From Ammoniphilus oxalaticus (GTDB taxonomy: Bacteria; Bacillota; Bacilli; Aneurinibacillales; RAOX-1): a DNA stretch of 64,000 bases. This document shows, piece by piece, positions 1 through 8,440 of this stretch; the first letter of the stretch is position 1, and each line of letters opens with the position of its first letter. A program made the translations under genes and the position numbers. The notes below the pieces were generated by a model. The model saw only the letters and a list, made by a program, of their open reading frames with translations, did no database searches and was not told where the DNA came from. The stretch spans positions 124,001 through 188,000 of the forward strand of contig NZ_MCHY01000011.1 of the NCBI RefSeq assembly GCF_003609605.1. Direction: 5' to 3'.

Positions 1-148
1 GATTTACGAGACTCAAGATAGTTTCTATATATAACATAGGATAACACTATTTTGGGTGTTCTGACAATGGGTACTGTCACTTATCTGTAACAAAAGTTAC
101 TGCAAAAACATTTATTATTACAATATTATGCATACTTCACGAAAAAAA

Positions 149-178
149 TTGATTACCTCCAGGTATCTGAAATAATAT
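149..178 (+). promoter_or_regulatory. Putative sigma-A promoter of the YokU-like gene
   Basis: TTGATT at 149-154 and TAATAT at 173-178 are separated by 18 bases, upstream of the SD and start at 267. The rest of 1-218 is AT-rich and holds nothing else I can name. Confidence 0.4.
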
Positions 179-266
179 CTTAAAAATGCGTTAGATTGGT
201 TTAAACTTCTTTTTTATCATGTTAAGATGGATGCAGACCATTAAAATTAATGGAAAGGGAGCTGAT

Positions 267-566
267 ATGATGTTCGAATGTATCTGGTGCGGGGAAAGAA
301 AGGCTACAAGCGCCAAAAAAGATTGTCAATGGATTGAGCCCGGCGGTATAGATGTTGTACTTGTTACCGACGTGCCCGCAATTGATTGTCAAAGCTGCCA
401 AGACGTTTATATTGATGACCAGCTAAACGCGGAAATAGAACAGGCATTAAACACGGTTGATTTAGACAAACTAGGCTTTCGTTTCTCTTATGATGAGTTA
501 ACAAACGCTCCAAAGATGAACATCTTTGAATTATATAGTAGCGGCGCGTCATTCAAATGTCCTTAA
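267..566 (+). CDS. YokU-like zinc-ribbon protein
   Basis: Small protein of about 99 residues with two CxxC pairs, C5/C8 and C41/C44, the layout of a YgiT/YokU-type zinc finger. An extra Cys is at position 20 and the rest is acidic. I chose the ATG at 267 (a second ATG follows at 270) because an AGGGAG sits at 256-261; an upstream in-frame ATG at 219 has no SD. YokU proteins in Bacillus often sit near lysine 2,3-aminomutase genes, but that neighbour would lie outside this window. A metal-binding role is inferred from the cysteines; the molecular function is unknown. A strong terminator follows directly, so the gene looks monocistronic. Confidence 0.65.
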   Translation: MMFECIWCGERKATSAKKDCQWIEPGGIDVVLVTDVPAIDCQSCQDVYIDDQLNAEIEQALNTVDLDKLGFRFSYDELTNAPKMNIFELYSSGASFKCP

Positions 567-575
567 GCGATAGCA

Positions 576-612
576 GACTGTCCCTCATTAGAAGTGGGGC
601 GGTCTTTTTTTG
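576..612 (+). terminator. Rho-independent terminator of the YokU-like gene
   Basis: A 9-bp stem (576-584 with 596-604, two G-U pairs) is followed by seven T residues. Confidence 0.85.
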
Positions 613-691
613 TTTTTTTAACTTCATTATTTCACATTCACGAATCTGACATATTTACAGTGTCTATACATTTAATTCAAGCATTAACAAT

Positions 692-719
692 TTGGTAAAG
701 TCCTTTAATGTGATATACT
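692..719 (+). promoter_or_regulatory. Putative sigma-A promoter of hemQ
   Basis: TTGGTA at 692-697, 16-base spacer, TATACT at 714-719, then AGGAG at 741-745 before the GTG start at 755. Confidence 0.55.
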
Positions 720-754
720 GAATATTAGAATAGAATTGAGAGGAGTGTTGCTCT

Positions 755-1540
755 GTGAGTCAAGGACGCGGGCATGGACAAGCTCAAAGCGAAGGACAAG
801 GTCAAGGCGTTAAAACACTAGAAGGTTGGTACGCCCTTCATGACTTTAGAACAATTGATTGGAACGCTTGGAAAGCGCTCTCGGAAGAAGATCGCGCCCG
901 AGCAAAGGATGAGTTAATTTCGCTTATGGGCGAATGGTCAAATGTTGGGGAACAAAAGCAAGGCAGTACAGCCGTATATACCTGTATCGGGCATAAAGCT
1001 GACTTAACATTTATGCATTTACGCCCAACCTTAGCGGAATTGGATGAATTAGAAAACGCATTTAACAAAACATTATTAGCTGAAGTGACGATCCCAAGCT
1101 ACTCTTATGTCTCAGTTGTTGAACTAAGTACATATATAGACGCAAACGTGGATCCAGAAACTGATCCTTACATTCAAGGTAGATTAAAACCAAACTTGCC
1201 GAAAACACAATACATTAATTTCTATCCAATGAACAAAAAACGAGATGGAAATGACAACTGGTTCATGCTCCCATTGGAAGATCGCGCCAGGATGATGAGA
1301 GACCACGGCATGATCGGACGAAAGTACGCAGGACGAGTGACACAGGTTATTTCAGGTTCTGTCGGCTTAGATGATTGGGAGTGGGGCGTAACCTTGTTCG
1401 CGGACGATCCCGTCGTATTCAAACATTTGATCTATGAAATGAGATTTGATGAAGCGAGCGCGCGTTATGGGGAATTCGGAACGTTCTTTGTTGGAAGTCG
1501 TTTAGATCCAGAATCACTCTCAAGTTACTTAGAAGTATAA
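755..1540 (+). CDS. hemQ: Coproheme decarboxylase (HemQ/ChdC)
   Basis: Chlorite-dismutase-fold enzyme that oxidatively decarboxylates coproheme III to heme b, the last step of the coproporphyrin-dependent heme pathway of Gram-positive bacteria. The 261-residue protein carries the catalytic Tyr157 and Lys161 in FYPMNKKR and the proximal His184 in RDHGMIG. These sit at a constant offset of 12 from the Geobacillus residues Y145, K149 and H172, so the active site is intact. The offset comes from a low-complexity Gly/Gln/Ser N-terminus of about 18 residues, longer than I expect for the family. The start is GTG with AGGAG nine bases upstream. It is transcribed towards, and shares a terminator region with, the small gene at 1603. 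Heme made here would feed the oxidase encoded next door. Confidence 0.93.
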   Translation: MSQGRGHGQAQSEGQGQGVKTLEGWYALHDFRTIDWNAWKALSEEDRARAKDELISLMGEWSNVGEQKQGSTAVYTCIGHKADLTFMHLRPTLAELDELENAFNKTLLAEVTIPSYSYVSVVELSTYIDANVDPETDPYIQGRLKPNLPKTQYINFYPMNKKRDGNDNWFMLPLEDRARMMRDHGMIGRKYAGRVTQVISGSVGLDDWEWGVTLFADDPVVFKHLIYEMRFDEASARYGEFGTFFVGSRLDPESLSSYLEV

Positions 1541-1548
1541 ATTAATGA

Positions 1549-1600
1549 AAAGGCTGATTATAAAGTTTCCTTGAAACGGACTTTATAAACAGCCTTTTTT
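1549..1600. terminator. Terminator hairpin between convergent hemQ and the gene at 1603
   Basis: A long inverted repeat, AAGGCTG...CAGCCTT with an inner ATAAAGT...ACTTTAT arm, is followed by T7 on the plus strand. On the minus strand it is followed only by a short T4, so it serves hemQ best. Confidence 0.75.
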
Positions 1601-1602
1601 TG

Positions 1603-1896
1603 CTATAATTCATCAAATTCGTCAAGATTTACTTCATAACTCCGCTCCTGGTTCAGCATGGAGAAAGTCAATCTTGTACGTTCTATTTCCTTATTCAAGT
1701 TAATTTTAATTTCGATCGGATCTTTTAAAGATTGTTTGTCTAGGATCGATTTCATAGCTTGCAACGATTTCAACGTGAATGGCAAGGCTACGATTTCACC
1801 TCTTTGATCTGGAATATGCAGTAGTTTTTTGTTGTCGACAAAGCTTTCCACTGTATCTATCAAAAATTGAATTTGAACTGAGCTTAATTTAATCAC
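1603..1896 (-). CDS. Hypothetical protein, about 97 residues
   Basis: I do not recognise this family. It is a soluble, charged protein with no signal peptide or membrane segment and an acidic C-terminus ending in DEFDEL. An in-frame ATG at 1950 has no SD. A GTG at 1896 follows GGAGG by five bases, so I prefer the shorter form, which begins VIKLSSVQIQF. It sits convergently after hemQ and is separated from the cta genes by a terminator at 1976-2008, so it is probably its own transcription unit. Confidence 0.55.
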   Translation of the reverse strand: MIKLSSVQIQFLIDTVESFVDNKKLLHIPDQRGEIVALPFTLKSLQAMKSILDKQSLKDPIEIKINLNKEIERTRLTFSMLNQERSYEVNLDEFDEL

Positions 1897-1975
1897 TGTT
1901 TCCTCCAACCTAGATCCCCCCTCTTCTTCCTTTCCATTGTAGCTTGCCATTTCTCATTAATCTAGTAAATCGACA

Positions 1976-2008
1976 CAAAAAAAGGCCGAATGCTCCTATT
2001 CGGCCTTT
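1976..2008 (-). terminator. Terminator after the DUF420 gene
   Basis: Perfect 11-bp stem (1981-1991 with 1998-2008), six-base loop, then a T run on the minus strand. Confidence 0.88.
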
Positions 2009-2024
2009 CATTGCTTGTTTTTAG

Positions 2025-2477
2025 TTAAATGCCTAAGATCGCTTTGATCATGCTGTCAGTTTCACCCGGCGTCCACAAAATATAGAGCATCAAATAAACA
2101 ATAACACCTGTAGTCGCGGTAAAGAACCATATGATTGAAGTAATCGGTCCGATCTTTTTATGCAACTTTAACTTATTTCTAAAACCCGTCGTTAAAGAAG
2201 TTAATCCGAACACGGCTCCAACTGTCGCTAAGAAAATATGAAAAATCAAAAATATCGTGTAGAACATTTTCAAGTGCTCAGGCCCGCCGAATGTCGTATT
2301 CCCGACAAAGATCGTGCGTGACGAATAAATGATAAAGAAGGCTAAAGCAAAAACCCCAGCAAAGGTCATCACTTTCTTGTGTGTGTCAATTTTTCCTTTG
2401 GCAATATAATACCAACCAAATGCGACCAAAATGGCGCTCGTGACGATAAATACAGTGCTTAAGAATGGTAGTATCAT
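2025..2477 (-). CDS. ctaM: DUF420 membrane protein, CtaM/YozB-like oxidase assembly factor
   Basis: A 150-residue integral membrane protein with about four or five hydrophobic helices and conserved histidines (THKKVM, LIFHIF, KLHKKIG). DUF420 proteins such as YozB of B. subtilis and CtaM of S. aureus are needed for maturation of aa3/caa3 heme-copper oxidases. The family call rests on hydropathy and these motifs. It lies 20 bases downstream of ctaG on the same strand, and both follow the ctaCDEF operon, so a role in oxidase assembly fits. The ATG follows GGGG by about nine bases. The terminator at 1976-2008 ends this unit. Confidence 0.8.
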   Translation of the reverse strand: MILPFLSTVFIVTSAILVAFGWYYIAKGKIDTHKKVMTFAGVFALAFFIIYSSRTIFVGNTTFGGPEHLKMFYTIFLIFHIFLATVGAVFGLTSLTTGFRNKLKLHKKIGPITSIIWFFTATTGVIVYLMLYILWTPGETDSMIKAILGI

Positions 2478-2497
2478 TCATACTTTCCCCTTTACGG

Positions 2498-3349
2498 TTA
2501 TTCAGTGATTTCCTTTTGATGAATTAAAATAGATGAGTCTCGCTCAAGGGGATCCACCGTGTTTTCTTTGCGATACCAGCGGAAAAAGATATAGGCCAAC
2601 GTTGAACCGAAAGAAATTTCTTGCACAAACTTCATAACGATCCCCGACAATTGCTGGTCATAAATCGGCGTCAGTATTTCAAAAATCTGCGGCGCCCCAA
2701 TATACTGAGCATAAATGATATGGTCAGCAAAAATCACTAAAGCGCATGCGGGCGTCAACAATACCGCGCCAAGAATGATACAAGCCATTCTTTTGATCTC
2801 GGAAACGGATGCGACCTCTGGAAGCGGGTTTAGAATTGGCCACCACATCTGAATCGCTAGCACAAATAAGAACAGATGAGCAATAACCATCACAACATAT
2901 TTTGACATTATAAAATCAAAGAACATCGGTAAATGATACATGGAAAATAGGAGGTCGAAGGCGAGTAAATAAATGATTAAATGGGTTTCTAGAAGTTTTT
3001 TCATCCATTTGTTATTAATCCACGCTTCAAAAACATATTTAGGTGTGCCTAAGATTAACAATGGAGGTACAACATAATACATTAAGGCTTGTTGAAACAT
3101 GTGCGCGCTGAGTAAAAAATGGTGTCCATAGAAATTAATCGGACCGCCAGCTGCAATAAGATATATAAAGCATCCTGAAAAAAATAATAGTTTCTTCGTT
3201 AATGGCACAGGATCTAGCGGATCTTCTTGTTTTAGAAAACGAACATAAAAATAAATCATGACAGCGGTAAGAAAGAATTGAAACGGGTCCCACATCTGCC
3301 AGAATCCGAAGTTCATGATCGCCTGGACTTGATTGTGCGCATCTAACAT
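2498..3349 (-). CDS. ctaG: Cytochrome c oxidase assembly factor CtaG
   Basis: A 283-residue polytopic membrane protein of the caa3_CtaG family, required in B. subtilis to form active caa3 oxidase, probably through copper-centre assembly. It has about seven hydrophobic helices with His-containing motifs: FYGHHF and SAHMF near residue 75, MYHLPMF, and FADHIIY. The ATG at 3349 is preceded by GGAGGGATATGTT, a good SD. A terminator separates it from ctaF, so it may have its own promoter or depend on read-through. Confidence 0.9.
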   Translation of the reverse strand: MLDAHNQVQAIMNFGFWQMWDPFQFFLTAVMIYFYVRFLKQEDPLDPVPLTKKLLFFSGCFIYLIAAGGPINFYGHHFLLSAHMFQQALMYYVVPPLLILGTPKYVFEAWINNKWMKKLLETHLIIYLLAFDLLFSMYHLPMFFDFIMSKYVVMVIAHLFLFVLAIQMWWPILNPLPEVASVSEIKRMACIILGAVLLTPACALVIFADHIIYAQYIGAPQIFEILTPIYDQQLSGIVMKFVQEISFGSTLAYIFFRWYRKENTVDPLERDSSILIHQKEITE

Positions 3350-3415
3350 AACATATCCCTCCTATTGGAGAATAATATAGCATGACTCTTTACAGGATTT
3401 TACAATATAGGAAAA

Positions 3416-3445
3416 GAAAAAGGGGCGCCTGGTAGGCGAGCCCCT
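3416..3445 (-). terminator. Terminator after ctaF
   Basis: GC-rich stem (3422-3430 with 3434-3444, small bulge), flanked by A and T runs giving T5 on the minus strand. It separates ctaCDEF from ctaG. Confidence 0.8.
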
Positions 3446-3456
3446 TTTTTAAGAAA

Positions 3457-3765
3457 TTACCATCCACCTAACCAATAGACAAACGTTACGATGAACGCAA
3501 CCACAAAAACTGTACCCATAAAAATTGCTACTGCGGGAAAACCGTGTCCTTTTTGTTCCATATGCATCCAAATATATAATTGAAAGAGAACTTGAACGAC
3601 CGCGATACCAATAATAAATGGAACAACCCATGTTGCGTTACCGCCGATGAGTACAGCTCCAAACGCGAAAGCTGTTAAGACAATGGAGATGATGAACGTG
3701 ACCAAATGTCTTTTAGGTCCTTCTGGACGATGCTGATGAGTCTCAGCATTGACTTGTTCAGTCAT
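3457..3765 (-). CDS. ctaF: Cytochrome c oxidase subunit IV (CtaF)
   Basis: A 102-residue protein with three hydrophobic helices after a His-rich, polar N-terminus, typical of the bacterial COX4 (caa3 subunit IV) family. It stabilises the oxidase and has no redox centre of its own. It lies three bases after ctaE and is the last gene before the terminator at 3416-3445. Confidence 0.9.
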   Translation of the reverse strand: MTEQVNAETHQHRPEGPKRHLVTFIISIVLTAFAFGAVLIGGNATWVVPFIIGIAVVQVLFQLYIWMHMEQKGHGFPAVAIFMGTVFVVAFIVTFVYWLGGW

Positions 3766-3768
3766 CGA

Positions 3769-4377
3769 TTAACCCACCTTTCCCATCAGATATACTACAG
3801 TAAATACGAACACCCAAATTAAGTCAACAAAGTGCCAGTATAAACTTGCAAGGTAGAACTTAGGCGCTGTAACTACTGTCAAGCCTGTTTTAGGTAAGCG
3901 AGCAACGAGTAGAATCATCCAAATAACTCCGCCAATGACGTGCGCGCCATGTGTTCCTACTAATGTGTAGAACGCGGATCCGAACGGACTACTCGACATT
4001 TTATGACCCATACTTGTGTAATGCGTAAACTCATAAATTTCTAATCCTAGGAAGCAAAGTCCAAGGAAAATCGTCACACTCATCCATGTTCTCAGCGACT
4101 TAACGTCGTTACGATGCATTCCGACAATCGCCATAACACTTGTCATACTACTCGTTAACAAAATCCCTGTAGCCAGGGCGATGAGTCTTAAATCAAACAA
4201 CTCCTCGCCCGTTGGACCTGTATGGAACGCTTGACGCAAAGCAATAAAAGTTGCGAATAGCGAACCAAACAGCACTACTTCCCCACCAAGGAATAACCAA
4301 AAACCAATAACTTTATTTCTACCTTCTAACGTAGCCTTTTCAGGATAGGCAGGTAAAGTCGTCTTCACTGGTTCCAT
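3769..4377 (-). CDS. ctaE: Cytochrome c oxidase subunit III (CtaE)
   Basis: A 202-residue membrane protein with about five helices, the short bacterial form of subunit III. It contains the GTHGAHVIGG motif and the C-terminal YWHFVDLIWVFVFTVVYL segment. Subunit III supports proton uptake and stability of the catalytic core. Its start overlaps the ctaD stop by one base, so the two are translationally coupled. Confidence 0.95.
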   Translation of the reverse strand: MEPVKTTLPAYPEKATLEGRNKVIGFWLFLGGEVVLFGSLFATFIALRQAFHTGPTGEELFDLRLIALATGILLTSSMTSVMAIVGMHRNDVKSLRTWMSVTIFLGLCFLGLEIYEFTHYTSMGHKMSSSPFGSAFYTLVGTHGAHVIGGVIWMILLVARLPKTGLTVVTAPKFYLASLYWHFVDLIWVFVFTVVYLMGKVG

Positions 4378-6221
4378 TAGACCTTTACCCCCTCATCTAT
4401 GTCCTCAACTTCGATATAATAACCCGGATCGTCCTTAACCGAACGAATCGACATTAATACAAATGTGAAGATCAATCCCGTCGCGGCCACAAACCACGTA
4501 TGGTAGATGAATCCGAATGCTGCAAACGTCAACCCAATCGCCATCAAAAACGGTAACACGGATGGTGAAGGCATATGGATCCTGCCTAATGGTTCAGCAT
4601 ATGAGATCTGACCGTTACCTTCCATTTTTTCAACCCATAGCGCATCCAAACCACGCACTAATGGCGTTTGAGCAAAGTTGTACTCAGGAGCAGGTGAAGG
4701 AATTGTCCACTCTAACGTGCGTCCATCCCACGGATCTGCAGGTACGGTTTGCTCACTGCGATTTGTGATAACAATGTTCAAAAGGAAAATCAAGATACTC
4801 AACGTCATACCGAATGCGCCAATCGTACTAACAAAGTTACCCATTTCAAGACCCGCATTAGGCAAGAATGTAAATACGCGACGCGGCATTCCCATTAAAC
4901 CTAAGAAGTGTTGCGGAAAGAACGTTAAGTTAAAACCAATAAAGAATGTCCAGAAATTCCACTTTCCAAGCTTTTCGTTTAACATCTTACCAAACATCTT
5001 CGGCCACCAGTAGTACATACCGGAGAATAAACCGAACACCATTCCCCCTACGATTGTGTAGTGGAAGTGAGCGATAACGAAATACGTGTCTTGGTACTGG
5101 AAGTCAGCTGGAGCAACTCCAAGCATAACACCCGTCATACCGCCAATGAGGAACGTTGGAATAAATCCAATCGACCATAAACTAGCCGTATTGATCCGTA
5201 CCTGTCCACCCCACATCGTAAATAACCAGTTAAAGATTTTAATTCCTGTTGGAACAGCGATCAACATGGTCGCTAATGCGAACAAGGAGTTAGCAATTGG
5301 TCCCATTCCTACTGTAAACATATGGTGAGCCCAAACCATAAAGCCTAGGAAACCAATCAATACCGTAGCAAAAACCATCGCGCTGTGTCCGAATAAACGT
5401 TTCTTTGAGAATGTTGAGATAACGTCTGAAACGATTCCAAACGCAGGCAAAATCAAAATGTAAACCTCAGGGTGTCCGAAGATCCAGAACAAGTGTTGCC
5501 AGATTACAACGTTTCCACCCATATCTGCGTTAAAGAACGCTCCGCCAAACAAACGGTCAAACATCAATAGAATTAAGTTTACTGTGATCGCTGGGAAAGC
5601 GAACAACACTAATGCGGATGTAACGAACGCCGTCCACGTGAACATAGGCAAACGCATGAACGTTAAACCTGGCGCGCGCATATTAATGATCGTCACTAGG
5701 AAGTTGATTCCACCTAACCATGTACCGATCCCCGCCACTTGTAGACCAAGCACATAGAAGTCTACACCCATATGACTAAACGCCGGTGTCGATAATGGAG
5801 CATAAGCTGTCCAGCCCGCTTCTGGAGCTCCAGCGCCAAGGAACCAGCTCGCATTCAAGATGACACCGCCCAGGAAGAACAACCATAACCCTAACGCGTT
5901 AATAAATGGAAACGCAACGTCACGCGCTCCAATTTGAAGTGGTACAATCGCGTTAAGCAAAGCAAAGATAATCGGCATTGCCGCGAAGAAAATCATGGTC
6001 GTGCCATGCATCGTCAACAACTGGTTAAATGTACCGCCAACAAAGATATCTAAGTCTGGATACATTAACTGGATACGGATCAACAAGGCTTCTAGTCCAC
6101 CCAAAAGGAAGAAGAATCCACCTGCCAAGAGGTACATGATCCCTATCTTCTTATGGTCAACCGTCGTAATCCAGTCCCATAATCCCGATCTCTTCGGATG
6201 AGAAAGTGTTTGTTCAGCCAC
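4377..6221 (-). CDS. ctaD: Cytochrome c oxidase subunit I (CtaD)
   Basis: Catalytic heme-copper subunit, 614 residues, with 12 or more membrane helices. Visible ligands are His72 (low-spin heme), His250 with cross-link partner Tyr254 in GHPEVY (CuB), His299 and His300 (CuB), and His385 and His387 in HFHYT (hemes). It reduces O2 to water and pumps protons in the cytoplasmic membrane. The HPEVY motif places it in the A-type family. It is 27 bases downstream of ctaC and is followed without a gap by ctaE. The heme A synthesis genes ctaA and ctaB are not in the window. Confidence 0.97.
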   Translation of the reverse strand: MAEQTLSHPKRSGLWDWITTVDHKKIGIMYLLAGGFFFLLGGLEALLIRIQLMYPDLDIFVGGTFNQLLTMHGTTMIFFAAMPIIFALLNAIVPLQIGARDVAFPFINALGLWLFFLGGVILNASWFLGAGAPEAGWTAYAPLSTPAFSHMGVDFYVLGLQVAGIGTWLGGINFLVTIINMRAPGLTFMRLPMFTWTAFVTSALVLFAFPAITVNLILLMFDRLFGGAFFNADMGGNVVIWQHLFWIFGHPEVYILILPAFGIVSDVISTFSKKRLFGHSAMVFATVLIGFLGFMVWAHHMFTVGMGPIANSLFALATMLIAVPTGIKIFNWLFTMWGGQVRINTASLWSIGFIPTFLIGGMTGVMLGVAPADFQYQDTYFVIAHFHYTIVGGMVFGLFSGMYYWWPKMFGKMLNEKLGKWNFWTFFIGFNLTFFPQHFLGLMGMPRRVFTFLPNAGLEMGNFVSTIGAFGMTLSILIFLLNIVITNRSEQTVPADPWDGRTLEWTIPSPAPEYNFAQTPLVRGLDALWVEKMEGNGQISYAEPLGRIHMPSPSVLPFLMAIGLTFAAFGFIYHTWFVAATGLIFTFVLMSIRSVKDDPGYYIEVEDIDEGVKV

Positions 6222-6248
6222 TTAAAATACCTCCTATAAAGATTTAGA

Positions 6249-7271
6249 CTATTTAACTGACAAAGTATTCAAATAATCAACAAGAGAAGCAAGCTGTTGA
6301 TCATCTAACTCATCTGCGAATCCAGGCATCAGGTTGCCCGGTTTCATTTTTTCAGGATTCTTAATCCATTCAGCGATTGTTTCATCGTCCATATTAAAGT
6401 AGTTAGCTAAGACGACTCGGTCACCAAAGTTTCTTAAATTAGGAGCGAAATCAGGAATATCCAATCCCTGTGTTGCGTCTATTGCGTGACAACTAATACA
6501 GCTATCTGCAAAGATCTGTTCGCCTTCCGCCACATCAGAACTTGAGACATGCGGTTCTTTCATTTTTTCTACCCAAGCGTCAAACTCTGGTCGATCCATC
6601 GCCACAATCTTAAAGTCCATCAGCGTATGCGAGTCTCCGCATAACTCAGCGCACTTTCCTTTGTATACTCCTGGATCATCCGCTTGTAACCACATCGCGT
6701 TGACCATTCCTGGGTTCGTGTCTGTTTTACCGCCTAATGCAGGCGCCCAGAATGAGTGAATGACATCTTCAGAAGTTAGTTGGAATTGAACTTTTTCTCC
6801 AGTTGGAATATATAAGTCCTGCGCAGCCGAAATGCCTAAATCTGGATATTCATATTCCCACCAGAATTGATGAGCGATAACTTTAACTTGCAACGCATCG
6901 TCTGTCGGAAATTTCTCCGCAAGATCAAACGTTATCTTAACCGTTGGGATTGCTAAAATTGTTAATAAAATAAGAGGAATCGTCGTCCAGATAATTTCTA
7001 GCTTATGACTTCCTTCAATCTGTTCTGGAATTCCAGTTTGTCCCGGACGATGACGAAACCGCACCAGAACATAAACATAAATGACCATAACTACAGCAAA
7101 TACACCCATCATGATGTAGATACTCAGTTTAATCAAGTAAAATTGCTGCTCAGCGACCGGTCCTCTCGGAGTGAGCGCTGATAGAAACGGGTCTTGACCA
7201 CATCCCGTGAGCACTAGCATCATTACCGCCAGCAGCGGTAGGAGACGCCAAGCTTTCTTCCACTGACTCAT
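6249..7271 (-). CDS. ctaC: Cytochrome c oxidase subunit II with fused cytochrome c (CtaC)
   Basis: Lipoprotein subunit that takes electrons from cytochrome c. Residue numbers here count from the GTG one codon upstream (7274); subtract one for the ATG at 7271. The N-terminus has a signal peptide with lipobox LTGC (Cys25) and two membrane helices near 50-72 and 92-112. The CuA site is complete: His173, Cys208, Cys212, His216 and Met219. The C-terminus carries cytochrome c with CISCH (259-263) and axial Met316, which makes this a caa3-type oxidase. GTG (7274) and ATG (7271) starts are adjacent; I chose the ATG because of SD spacing. It is the first gene of ctaCDEF. Confidence 0.96.
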   Translation of the reverse strand: MSQWKKAWRLLPLLAVMMLVLTGCGQDPFLSALTPRGPVAEQQFYLIKLSIYIMMGVFAVVMVIYVYVLVRFRHRPGQTGIPEQIEGSHKLEIIWTTIPLILLTILAIPTVKITFDLAEKFPTDDALQVKVIAHQFWWEYEYPDLGISAAQDLYIPTGEKVQFQLTSEDVIHSFWAPALGGKTDTNPGMVNAMWLQADDPGVYKGKCAELCGDSHTLMDFKIVAMDRPEFDAWVEKMKEPHVSSSDVAEGEQIFADSCISCHAIDATQGLDIPDFAPNLRNFGDRVVLANYFNMDDETIAEWIKNPEKMKPGNLMPGFADELDDQQLASLVDYLNTLSVK

Positions 7272-7316
7272 CACAATTCTACCCCACTTTCTTGTTTAAT
7301 AGCTCTACCTAAGCTA

Positions 7317-7344
7317 AGTATAAAAACTATATCATCAAGTTGAA
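7317..7344 (-). promoter_or_regulatory. Possible ctaC promoter
   Basis: A TATACT -10 (7317-7322) lies about 45 bases upstream of ctaC. The -35, TTCAAC (7339-7344) at 16 bases, is weak, so activation would be expected. Confidence 0.35.
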
Positions 7345-7880
7345 TGATGAACTTCTTAATTGCCGATGAAAAGGCAATGCATAAAAAAACAGAAAAAATG
7401 ACATCTTGTTCACTAACCTACTATTAAAACCTATGCCTTTTATCGTATGTCTAGGATAGGATCAACAAGTATTCTTAGGTAGAGATTAGTTTGCGAATAA
7501 AGTTCCATGCGGCTTGCTTATACTGGCTTCCTCTCCTTTTCTGTATGCTCTATTAACTACACTTGAAGATTATACATCATAATTACCATTATTAAAAGCG
7601 TAAAAAAGGTTATTTTGTTCTTATCACTAAATAAGCGCTGATTTTTCAGATATTTCCCATTAGAAGTTTACTCCTTGTGAAAATCAAGTTATTTTATAAA
7701 TTAATTATGAAAATTGTGTGAACTTTCTCTTGGGAACTAAAGTTCCCTTTTCCTTAATATTCCGTATAAATGACGTTGAAATCAATGTCGATTTCTGACG
7801 AAAGATAGAGCAAGATCTATTTTTTACGTTCCAATTTAGATGATCGGTGAACTTATTTATAAGTAATGGTAGACCATTGA
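7345..7880. other. AT-rich intergenic stretch without a recognised gene
   Basis: More than 500 bases between the ctaC promoter region and the tmRNA terminator. I see no open frame with an SD and no convincing promoter pair. The one distinct element is a palindrome, GGGAAC-TAAA-GTTCCC, at 7732-7747 followed by TTTT. It could be an operator or a weak plus-strand hairpin. Confidence 0.5.
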
Positions 7881-7909
7881 AAAAAGCCCTCCATCATTTG
7901 AAAGGCTTT
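7881..7909 (-). terminator. Probable terminator downstream of tmRNA
   Basis: The inverted repeat AAAGCC/GGCTTT (7883-7888 with 7904-7909) is followed by T6 on the minus strand, about 90 bases beyond the mature tmRNA 3' end. Confidence 0.6.
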
Positions 7910-8000
7910 ACGGCTCTTTATTGTTTGTATTCCCTCTAAACATGACTAATCCAATGCTTTAAAGATAATAAATACAAAATAAAAAACCCCCACTATGTAT

Positions 8001-8360
8001 TGGTGGAGGCGGTGGGAATCGAACCCACGTCCGAAAGTAACGCAACATAAGCTTCTCCGAGCGCAGTCGTTGTACTTAAAGGTTCGCCGCTCCGTCGCCC
8101 AACGACAGGCTATCGGATTGGCTAGTATCTTTTAAGTTCGCTCCCCGATCAGATACGGTTCGGAAGAGCTATCCCACTAAGATGACCTTCTAAAGCGAAC
8201 ATGGGCGATTCCCTAGAGAAGGATTAGGCTGCAACTAGGCAGCTAATTGTAAATTAGGTTGTTTTGCAGTTATATTTAACTCCGCGTTGTTAACGAGGCC
8301 CGCAGCCCCCCGACTCGCTACTTATGCCCGACCTACCCCCGTCGAATCCAGAACGCCCCC
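8001..8360 (-). ncRNA. ssrA: tmRNA (ssrA)
   Basis: A 360-nt transfer-messenger RNA that, with SmpB, rescues ribosomes stalled on broken mRNAs. The 5' end GGGGGCG pairs over 7 bp with CGCCTCC just before the encoded CCA (8001-8003). The 5' half has the tmRNA signature TTCTGGATTCGACGG, and the 3' half has a T-arm GGTTCGATTCC. The tag frame is at 8235-8267 on the minus strand, with GCA as the likely resume codon and TAG as stop, giving AKQPNLQLAA. Its own promoter lies just upstream, directly after smpB. Confidence 0.96.
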
Positions 8361-8404
8361 GTATAAACGAGAAACTTCTAGGGTGTGAATCGTGTAATAA
8401 TAAT

Positions 8405-8433
8405 AATATAGCATATCTAGTATCTTGTTTCAA
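8405..8433 (-). promoter_or_regulatory. Promoter of tmRNA
   Basis: TTGAAA (8428-8433), exactly 17 bases, TATATT (8405-8410). The -10 lies about 45 bases upstream of the mature 5' end, leaving a short leader for RNase P to remove. It sits in the gap after the smpB stop. Confidence 0.75.
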
Positions 8434-8440
8434 ATGGTAA

